Origin: a bacterium
Lineage (GTDB): Bacteria > Patescibacteriota > Minisyncoccia > Moranbacterales > DUUL01
Assembly: GCA_030626045.1 (NCBI GenBank)
Contig: DAOUPS010000022.1
Span: 1 to 11,025 of the forward strand
Direction of reading: 5' to 3'
DNA: 11,025 nucleotides
In this document: positions 6,311 through 11,025 of the stretch, piece by piece
Layout of the letters: each line of letters starts with the position of its first letter
Position numbering within the stretch: position 1 is the first letter of the stretch
Position numbers and translations under genes: made by a program
Notes under the pieces: model-generated
The model's database searches: none
Told to the model about the DNA's origin: nothing
The model's input: only the letters and a program-made list of their open reading frames with translations

Positions 6311-6907
6311 ATGATCGAATATTTTGCCCAAAAGAAAAGAATAGGCGGCCAAGGATTTTCGCTGATAGAAATTCTTATTTCTCTATCTATTTTTTCTGTA
6401 ATAATCGGGGGTATAATTTTGTTCAGCGTGAGGACAATTGAAGCCCATACAAAATCCCAAGCAATGCAAAATGCCATTGACAACGCTCGTTTCGCTGTTG
6501 AGATTCTCAATAAAAAAATCAGAGTAAGCCATGACGTGAGCGATGATGACGGTGACACGTCACAATTCGCAGCCAGCGACGAAGTTTTCTTTGTTGATAA
6601 TATGGATGATTCAAAATATTGTTATAAATTTCTTAATGACGAGTTAGTCGTTGACAAAGTACCTGGTGATGATCCTGCCGCAAGCTGTTCGGATTTCAGT
6701 AACTTTAGGGATGTTGTGGGAACTGTGGGAGCCAGCGGAAAAATAAAAATAAGCGGAAAATTTTATGTAAAACAGACGGATGCCTTTAGCCACAAAAGGG
6801 GATTTGTCCGTACTGTTGTGCAAATAACATATAATGATGCCGTATCAATGGTTGCGGAAAAAGATAGTGCGGTCATTCAATCGGGAGTATCGTTGCGGGA
6901 CTATTGA
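6311..6907 (+). CDS. Minor pilin, PilW/GspJ-like
   Basis: The 198-residue protein has leader MIEYFAQKKRIGGQG and mature start FSLIEILISLSIFSVIIGGI, with cleavage after Gly15 and Glu +5 present. The following segment, MQNAIDNARFAVEILNKKIR (52-71), resembles the post-helix region of PilW/GspJ proteins, where a remodelled helix is followed by a beta-rich head. An acidic stretch DVSDDDGDTS (75-84) may bind a metal ion or simply be a loop. Only two cysteines are present (104, 126), in contrast to its PilV and PilX neighbours. It ends at TGA 6905-6907, the clearest use of TGA as a stop here. Its place between PilV-like and PilX-like genes supports the assignment, since sequence similarity in this family is low outside the N-terminus. 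Confidence 0.8.
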   Translation: MIEYFAQKKRIGGQGFSLIEILISLSIFSVIIGGIILFSVRTIEAHTKSQAMQNAIDNARFAVEILNKKIRVSHDVSDDDGDTSQFAASDEVFFVDNMDDSKYCYKFLNDELVVDKVPGDDPAASCSDFSNFRDVVGTVGASGKIKISGKFYVKQTDAFSHKRGFVRTVVQITYNDAVSMVAEKDSAVIQSGVSLRDY

Positions 6908-6915
6908 TGGTTAAC

Positions 6916-6943
6916 TTTACATTGGCGTAAAAACAGCTAGAAT
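6916..6943 (+). promoter_or_regulatory. Candidate promoter of the PilX/lectin-like gene trio
   Basis: TTTACA (6916-6921), a 16-nt spacer and TAGAAT (6938-6943) occupy the 62-nt gap before the GTG at 6970. It shares its -35 box and spacer length with the candidate lemA promoter. It would allow the PilX-like gene and the two downstream lectin-like genes to be expressed separately from the other minor pilins. Evidence is consensus match only. Confidence 0.45.
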
Positions 6944-6969
6944 AATAAAAGAAAAGCGATAAACTCAAA

Positions 6970-7785
6970 GTGAAAAAAGGAAACTCAAAAAACAAAAAAA
7001 ATCAAAAAGGATCAGCTCTTGTGCTGACTGTGATCATTCTTGTGAATGCACTGCTCATTGTAACGGCGATTTCGTCAATTTCAGTTATTGAAAGAAAAAT
7101 GAGCAGCCGAGTAAAGAATACAACACCTGCATTTCAAGCGGCTGACAGCGGTGTCGAGTGGGTTTTGTATAAAGTGGGATCCATAACAGATCCTAACGTG
7201 AAAAGCCTGGCTGATGTGTTCGGCGCTGGGAATATGGCTGCTACCGGACGTTACAATTGTCCTCCGGTCTTAGGAGGTGTGGATTGTGAATTCTATTTTG
7301 TGGACGCCATGGGAGCGGTTATTACTGCTGAGGATACGAAATTAATTGACATTGATTCTGTTCGTTCTGTCGGAAGATATGGTGAAGATGAAGAAAAAGC
7401 CAGCCGAGCGATCGAGGTTATGATGGAAATTGCGCACTGTCCAGAAGATTTTGTTCCGGTTGGCGATTTTTGTATTCAAGAAGATGAAGAAGGCACAGAA
7501 ACGTTTGAAGCTGCTGCGGAATCATGTGCCGATGATTATGACGCCCGTTTATGCAGTGCGGCGGAATGGATCACAGCATGCAAGCTAAGCCAAGGGCCTC
7601 TTGCTGAAATTACGGAGACGGTTGACGGTGATTATGAATGGGTTGATGATATCTTAGATCCGGGAGACAACGGATTGATCATTGGCGGTGCCGGTGCCGG
7701 TGACATTACCGACTGCACGAGTACCGATAAGGCTTCTGTTGATTCGTCATATACGTACAGATGCTGTGTAAATCTCCAGCAATAA
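6970..7785 (+). CDS. PilX-like minor pilin fused to a mini FGE/C-type-lectin-like domain
   Basis: The 271-residue protein starts at GTG 6970. Residues 10-45 (KNQKGSALVLTVIILV, then a second hydrophobic stretch) and FQAADSGVEWVLYKV (55-69) are typical of PilX-like proteins, which often lack Glu at +5 as here. The pilin part ends near residue 153. Residues 155-271 form a separate domain that opens CPEDFVPVGDFCI (157-169), continues with RLCSAAEWITAC (193-204) and EWVDD (223-227), and ends YRCCVN (263-268). That order matches a shortened SUMF1/formylglycine-generating-enzyme-type (C-type-lectin-like) fold. Its eight cysteines (157, 168, 186, 195, 204, 249, 265, 266) recur in both following proteins. 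PilX belongs to the pilus tip complex, so the added domain is plausibly a tip-displayed binding head. Enzyme activity is unlikely given the small size. Ligand unknown. Confidence 0.8.
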   Translation: MKKGNSKNKKNQKGSALVLTVIILVNALLIVTAISSISVIERKMSSRVKNTTPAFQAADSGVEWVLYKVGSITDPNVKSLADVFGAGNMAATGRYNCPPVLGGVDCEFYFVDAMGAVITAEDTKLIDIDSVRSVGRYGEDEEKASRAIEVMMEIAHCPEDFVPVGDFCIQEDEEGTETFEAAAESCADDYDARLCSAAEWITACKLSQGPLAEITETVDGDYEWVDDILDPGDNGLIIGGAGAGDITDCTSTDKASVDSSYTYRCCVNLQQ

Positions 7786-7797
7786 TAAACGATTACC

Positions 7798-8295
7798 ATG
7801 AAGATCATAGTTTCAAAAAATCTTATCCCCAGCCTGCTTTCAGTTTTTTGCTCAATTTGTATATTATTGTTAATTGTTTCTTTCGTGGAACAGAAAATGT
7901 CTTCCAAAGAAATGAAAAGCTCTGCTTTAGCGGCAGGAGCATGCCCGGGAGATTATAATTATATTGCCGCGGGAGATTTTTGCATTGAGAAAGATCTGCA
8001 TGATCCGGCGGGCGTTAAACTGTTATGGGAAGATGCGGCTATGGCGTGTGTGGAAGATGACGGGGCACATTTATGTAAAGCGTCTGAATGGGCGCAAGCG
8101 TGCAACTTAGATGCTAACGGTATTATCACACTTAACGATATGGGGAGCCAATGGGAATGGGTTGACGATTTCTCAAAGAAAAATGAAGCATTTATGGTTG
8201 GTCATGCAGGTTGTGAAGACTACGATATAGCTAATCCGTTTAATGCCGGCGGTCATAAGGAAGAATATCGATGCTGTAAAAATATTGTCAAGTAA
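7798..8295 (+). CDS. Membrane-anchored mini FGE/lectin-like protein, paralogue 1
   Basis: The 165-residue protein starts 12 nt after the PilX-like stop. Residues 9-30 are a hydrophobic anchor (LIPSLLSVFCSICILLLIVSF), with no prepilin cleavage motif. The next residues, VEQKMSSKEMKSS, closely resemble IERKMSSRVKN at the same place in the PilX-like protein, which suggests descent from it by duplication and loss of the pilin head. Residues 49-165 carry the same domain: CPGDY, AAGDFCI (57-63), WEDAAMAC (77-84), HLCKASEWAQAC (91-102), WEWVDD (119-124) and YRCCKN (157-162). The cysteines at 49, 62, 84, 93, 102, 139, 159 and 160 match. The domain should face outward, held by the N-terminal helix. A surface adhesin or a non-cleaved pilus tip subunit are the main possibilities. 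No ribosome-binding site is clear. Confidence 0.72.
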   Translation: MKIIVSKNLIPSLLSVFCSICILLLIVSFVEQKMSSKEMKSSALAAGACPGDYNYIAAGDFCIEKDLHDPAGVKLLWEDAAMACVEDDGAHLCKASEWAQACNLDANGIITLNDMGSQWEWVDDFSKKNEAFMVGHAGCEDYDIANPFNAGGHKEEYRCCKNIVK

Positions 8296-8313
8296 TAAGA
8301 ATTTGTGATAAAA

Positions 8314-8802
8314 ATGAAGAAAAAAATTTTATTTTCCGGAACACTTTTGTTTGTTTTAGCGCTGATATTATTTACAGCAGTTCCTTTTATTGAAGAGGAA
8401 TTTGTCCAAAAGCGTGTGAATAATAAAGTATCAGCTGACGATGCAGGATGTCCGGAATCAGGCGGTGAATGGGTCGGTGTCGGTGATTTTTGCATTATGA
8501 AGGACGAAGACGGATCATCGGAAAAATGGGAGGACGCAGGGGCAGAGTGCTTTGGAAATCATCAGGATTCAAGGCTTTGCACTGATAGTGAATGGCTTGC
8601 CGCATGCAAACTAAGCGAGGGCGGAGGACCTCTTGATATTTTAAATATGGCTGATGATGAAGAATGGGTAGGAGATCTTGCAATAGAAAGCGAAGCAGTT
8701 GTTATGGGAGATAACACCGCCTGTAATATATTTGGAGTTGCGCAAATAGGCAGTGGTGGAGATTCGCGAGAGTTTAGATGTTGTATCAATAAGCAATATT
8801 AA
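8314..8802 (+). CDS. Membrane-anchored mini FGE/lectin-like protein, paralogue 2
   Basis: This protein has 162 residues from ATG 8314. A GTG at 8305 would add three residues (MIK); ATG was preferred because it gives a normal basic start, MKKKILF. A hydrophobic segment (about 5-23, ILFSGTLLFVLALILFTAV) acts as anchor or uncleaved signal; no lipobox or prepilin motif is seen. The domain follows with GCPESGGEWVGVGDFCI, KWEDAGAEC, RLCTDSEWLAAC, EEWVGD and FRCCIN. The eight cysteines (46, 60, 79, 89, 98, 137, 156, 157) sit where those of the two preceding proteins do. The segment between EWV-D and RCC, including the loop around GDNTACNIFG, is the least conserved part among the three. In lectin-like folds that is where ligand-binding loops lie. 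Shared ancestry with its neighbours is clear; function is inferred from context. Confidence 0.72.
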   Translation: MKKKILFSGTLLFVLALILFTAVPFIEEEFVQKRVNNKVSADDAGCPESGGEWVGVGDFCIMKDEDGSSEKWEDAGAECFGNHQDSRLCTDSEWLAACKLSEGGGPLDILNMADDEEWVGDLAIESEAVVMGDNTACNIFGVAQIGSGGDSREFRCCINKQY

Positions 8803-8859
8803 GCTGATGGATCTCGCAAACTAAAATGTTTACTTTTATCTAGAAAGGAAGGTGACGCA

Positions 8860-9288
8860 ATGAAACAAAAACAAAACAATAAGGCCATATCTGTTGACAG
8901 GCAAGGATTTACGCTTGTTGAACTGTTGGTTGTGATCTCAATTATCGGGATCTTGGCGGCAATCGTATTGGTAAGCTTGAATGGCGCCCGTGATCGTGCT
9001 CGGATCGCGTCATTGCAATCAACGCTTGCGTCAGTAACTGTTATCGCGAGTTTGTGCGTAAATGACGGCGGGACCATTCAAAACCCAACGGTAGCTACTA
9101 CCGGAGGCGGAGATATCTGCAGTGATACAAGTATCACAGACGAAGTATGGCCTACGCTTCAAGGGCAGGGCCTTGAAACTGCCGGTTATCAGTACGGAAC
9201 GACAAGTGACGTAACGATTGTTGGGACCGATGGTGTGGCCGCGGTTGTTACATGTACTGTGGCGACAGGCAGTTGTATCAGAAACTAG
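8860..9288 (+). CDS. Type IV pilin 4, possible major pilin
   Basis: The 142-residue pilin has leader MKQKQNNKAISVDRQG and mature start FTLVELLVVISIIGILAAIVLVSL, with PilD cleavage after Gly16 and Glu +5 present. NGARDRARIASLQSTL follows the helix. The head has C66 and C87 in the shared pattern, with GGGDIC (82-87) and VWP (96-98), then C132 and C139 near the C-terminus, probably closing a D-region-like disulfide loop. With four cysteines it is the simplest of the four pilins. GGAAGGTGA lies at the right distance before ATG 8860, the strongest ribosome-binding site in the locus along with pilin 1, which suggests high translation. A TAAAAT (8822-8827) upstream has only a weak -35 partner. It is separated from the other pilins by seven genes, as if added or moved later. 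Confidence 0.92.
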   Translation: MKQKQNNKAISVDRQGFTLVELLVVISIIGILAAIVLVSLNGARDRARIASLQSTLASVTVIASLCVNDGGTIQNPTVATTGGGDICSDTSITDEVWPTLQGQGLETAGYQYGTTSDVTIVGTDGVAAVVTCTVATGSCIRN

Positions 9289-9392
9289 TTTTGTACCTGT
9301 TTATTTTCATGTAATGGTTCATGATAAAGCATCGTGGAAGAATTTTGTGAGGAGATTGTTTTCAAGCGCCGTTTTGCAGCCAATTCAGTGCT

Positions 9393-9423
9393 GGTCCGAG
9401 TTGGCAGCTCGGATCTTTAGTTT
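9393..9423 (+). terminator. Candidate terminator after the pilus locus
   Basis: GGTCCGAG (9393-9400) and CTCGGATC (9408-9415) form an 8-bp stem with one G-T pair and a 7-nt loop. TTTAGTTT follows directly, a short and interrupted T tract. It lies about 105 nt after the pilin-4 stop. It is a moderate intrinsic terminator candidate. Confidence 0.45.
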
Positions 9424-9431
9424 GGCGGCGG

Positions 9432-9450
9432 CTGGATAAAAAGTATCCAG
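9432..9450. repeat. Short perfect hairpin downstream of the terminator candidate
   Basis: CTGGATA-AAAAG-TATCCAG is a perfect 7-bp stem with a 5-nt loop. TATT follows, with no real T run. It may act with the hairpin at 9393 in ending transcription or protecting the transcript end. Confidence 0.35.
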
Positions 9451-9573
9451 TATTAAGACTAATTTCCAACTTCAAATTTTAAATTAGATCCTAACGCCGG
9501 AGCATGTTTGCAGTGCGATTCATTGGAATTGAATGTCATTTTGGCACTATCTTGTATTGGACAAGAGCTGGAG

Positions 9574-9601
9574 TTTACATTCTGTTTATTTTTGGTACAA
9601 T
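9574..9601 (+). promoter_or_regulatory. Candidate promoter of lemA-htpX
   Basis: TTTACA (9574-9579), a 16-nt spacer and TACAAT (9596-9601) match sigma-70 boxes at five of six positions each. The start would fall near 9608, about 30 nt before the lemA ATG. Together with the hairpins upstream this marks lemA-htpX as its own transcription unit. Confidence 0.55.
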
Positions 9602-9637
9602 AAGAATGATAGTTCTAACAATTAAAGATCATTTAAA

Positions 9638-10189
9638 ATGACAGCAGTAATAGTGTTAATCGTTATTCTCGCTGTTCTTGGTTTGTGGCTGGTTGGTGTA
9701 TACAATGGCCTTATTAAACTGAGAAACAGAGTTGACGAGGCGTGGTCTGATATCAGTGTACAGTTAAAAAGAAGGCATGATCTGATCCCGAACCTTATAA
9801 GCACTGTTAAAGGTTATGCCAAGCATGAGCGGCAGCTATTCGAGAAAGTAACGGAGGCGCGGACAAGAGCCATGGGTGCGCAAACCCCCAAGGAACAGGC
9901 TGAAACGGAAAATATGCTTTCCGGGGCGCTGAAATCTCTTTTCGCGGTCGCGGAGAATTATCCGGATCTGAAAGCCAATCAAAACTTTCTTGAGTTGCAG
10001 AGGGAGCTTACTGACACTGAAGATAAGATCCAAGCTTCACGAAGGTTTTATAACGGGAATGTCCGCGATTTCAACACCAAGATCCAAGTGTTTCCCAATA
10101 ATCTTGTCGCCGGGATGCTGAAATTCAAAGAGTATGAATTTTTTGAGATCGAAGAAAAAGAAAAAGAGAATATAAAAGTTGAATTCTAG
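9638..10189 (+). CDS. lemA: LemA family membrane protein
   Basis: The 183-residue protein has the usual LemA length and layout. One N-terminal transmembrane helix (about 2-21, TAVIVLIVILAVLGLWLVGV) is followed by YNGLIKLRNRVDEAWSDI (22-39), the family's hallmark N-Y/N-x-L-x-x-x-R-x-x-V-x-x-A-W segment. QLKRRHDLIPNLISTVKGYA (42-61) comes next, and the body is helical, with FLELQRELTDTEDKIQASRRFYNG (117-140). The C-terminus is a highly charged EEKEKENIK tail. LemA proteins are widespread in bacteria with no settled biochemical role, and they frequently sit next to the protease HtpX, as here (gap 8 nt). A link to membrane protein quality control is therefore inferred from neighbourhood. No Shine-Dalgarno sequence precedes ATG 9638. 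Confidence 0.94.
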   Translation: MTAVIVLIVILAVLGLWLVGVYNGLIKLRNRVDEAWSDISVQLKRRHDLIPNLISTVKGYAKHERQLFEKVTEARTRAMGAQTPKEQAETENMLSGALKSLFAVAENYPDLKANQNFLELQRELTDTEDKIQASRRFYNGNVRDFNTKIQVFPNNLVAGMLKFKEYEFFEIEEKEKENIKVEF

Positions 10190-10197
10190 GCTGGCAT

Positions 10198-11025
10198 ATG
10201 GCAACGCTCTATACTCACAAAGACAGAAACATCAGGCTCACATGGGTGTATCTTGTCGGGTTTTTAATATTTGTAATTGCAGTCGGCTGGGTTTTTGCCC
10301 AAGCGCTTGGAAACTCTGTTATCTTGTATGCCGCAGTTATTTTTGCTGTCGCAATGAACTTTACCAGCTACTGGTGGAGCGACAAGATCGTTTTGGGGAT
10401 CAGTGGAGCGAAGAAAATTTCTCGAGATGATCCGAAAGCGCGTGAACTGTACAGATTAGTGGAAAATCTTTGCATTACCGCCGGCTTGCCGGTTCCGGCA
10501 GTATACGTTATTTTTGATCCAGCGCCTAACGCATTTGCGACCGGGCGGGATTCCGAACATGCAGCCATAGCTCTTACCTCGGGAATAATCGAAAAGCTGG
10601 AAAAAAGGGAGCTTGAAGGAGTAATTGCCCATGAATTATCACATATTGGAAATAGGGATATTTTATTGGGAACAGTGATCACTGTATTGGTTGGTTTTGT
10701 CGCTCTTTTGTCTGATTTCTTTTTTCGATGGACTTTGTTCGGGGGGAATAGAAGAAGTAATCGCAGCGGAGACGGGCGGCTTCAGATAATATTTATGATT
10801 GCCGCGCTTGCCTTAGCGGTTCTGGCTCCAGTTGCGGCAACACTGATGCAGTTGGCGATATCACGGAAGCGTGAATTTCTCGCGGACGCGGACGGCGCTC
10901 TATTAACTCGCTTTCCGGAAGGGCTTGCCGGCGCACTGGAAAAAATTTCTCAGGATAGCAGTGTTTTGGCAACCGCGAATAAAGCCATGGCTCATATGTA
11001 TATTTCCAATCCGTTAAAGGGGAAA
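10198..11025 (+). CDS. htpX: Membrane zinc metalloprotease HtpX (partial, runs off the window)
   Basis: 276 codons are visible from ATG 10198 with no stop before the window ends; family members have about 280-300 residues, so little is missing. HtpX (peptidase M48B) degrades misfolded membrane proteins from the cytoplasmic side. Two N-terminal helices (about 14-34 and 40-58) precede the catalytic domain. The zinc site is AHELSHIGNRD (144-154) with His145, Glu146 and His149, and Glu226 in SRKREFLADADG is the expected third ligand. Two more helices (about 157-175 and 197-220) lie between these motifs, as usual. PNAFATGR (110-117) and the visible end ISNPLKGK are also family-typical. It begins 8 nt after lemA, with which it is probably cotranscribed. 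Confidence 0.95.
   Translation, partial: MATLYTHKDRNIRLTWVYLVGFLIFVIAVGWVFAQALGNSVILYAAVIFAVAMNFTSYWWSDKIVLGISGAKKISRDDPKARELYRLVENLCITAGLPVPAVYVIFDPAPNAFATGRDSEHAAIALTSGIIEKLEKRELEGVIAHELSHIGNRDILLGTVITVLVGFVALLSDFFFRWTLFGGNRRSNRSGDGRLQIIFMIAALALAVLAPVAATLMQLAISRKREFLADADGALLTRFPEGLAGALEKISQDSSVLATANKAMAHMYISNPLKGK

Larger units (their letters stand above)
9289..9637. other. Intergenic region between the pilus locus and lemA
   Basis: These 349 bases carry no convincing gene. The first 100 nt are featureless. Two hairpins (9393-9423 and 9432-9450) probably end or trim the pilus transcript. The last part holds a good promoter for lemA. Short open frames on both strands exist (for example a Cys-containing one on the minus strand near 9458-9600) but none has a start, ribosome-binding site or recognisable motif. 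Confidence 0.5.

Noticed and set aside
6905..6907. TGA read as glycine, as in Gracilibacteria/Absconditabacteria
   Set aside because: TGA ends the PilW-like gene at a sensible length and no other gene has an in-frame TGA, so the standard bacterial code fits.
7432..8802. Functional formylglycine-generating enzyme
   Set aside because: The domain is about half the length of the enzyme and much of the body is missing; there is no sulfatase nearby. A binding role fits better.
8822..8827. TAAAAT as the -10 box of a pilin-4 promoter
   Set aside because: The best -35 partner at 17 nt is TTAAGC, matching the consensus at only three positions; too weak to list as a feature.
9218..9439. Open frame of 73 codons overlapping the end of pilin 4
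   Set aside because: It overlaps the pilin in another frame, has no ribosome-binding site and no recognisable motif; the pilin frame is clearly the real one.
9458..9600. Minus-strand open frame with several Cys and Ser in the pilin-lemA gap
   Set aside because: About 50 codons with no start until the last 26, no ribosome-binding site and no similarity I recognise; it also covers the lemA promoter. Probably chance.
1..11025. CRISPR array, tRNA, rRNA, transposase or phage genes
   Set aside because: No regularly spaced repeats, cloverleaf-like segment or recombinase/phage protein was seen; the only repeats are short palindromes.

Overview
The window looks like part of a Patescibacteria (Candidate Phyla Radiation) chromosome, or that of a close relative. 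The grounds are a compact one-strand type IV pilus locus of typical gene content, moderately AT-rich DNA, mostly weak ribosome-binding sites, a PilT with the Walker A form GPTGHGKT, and short GC-rich palindromic repeats in and between genes. This lineage call is inference from gene style; no rRNA or ribosomal protein is present. TGA serves as a normal stop at the end of the PilW-like gene, and no reading frame needs recoding.

Layout, all on the + strand. 3-155 is the C-terminal end of the pilus extension ATPase (PilB/GspE). 156-265 is a GC-rich structured spacer. 266-1345 is the retraction ATPase PilT and 1377-2585 the platform protein PilC. 2657-4198 holds three different type IV pilins, followed by the prepilin peptidase PilD (4229-5038). 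Then come the minor pilins: a FimT/GspH-like (5102-5656), a PilV-like (5713-6276), a PilW-like (6311-6907) and a PilX-like protein (6970-7785). The PilX-like protein carries an extra C-terminal mini FGE/C-type-lectin-like domain with eight cysteines. The next two genes (7798-8295 and 8314-8802) repeat that domain on simple membrane anchors. A fourth pilin (8860-9288) closes the locus. After a 349-base spacer with hairpins and a good promoter come lemA (9638-10189) and the first 276 codons of htpX (10198-11025, running off the window).

How it works together. PilB and PilT power extension and retraction through PilC. PilD cleaves and probably N-methylates the pilins. The FimT/PilV/PilW/PilX set would form the initiating tip complex. 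The lectin-like domain on PilX is then well placed to sit at the pilus tip as a binding head, and its two anchored paralogues may be alternative or accessory adhesins on the cell surface. Alignment-type genes (pilM/N/O) are not in the window and may lie upstream of pilB.

The most interesting points are the three-gene eight-cysteine adhesin cassette, a 60-nt hairpin-forming insertion in frame within the leader of the second pilin, a 12-base sequence shared by the putative promoters of pilins 1 and 3, and several unexplained inverted repeats between pilin genes. LemA-HtpX is a common housekeeping membrane-stress pair and is probably a separate transcription unit.
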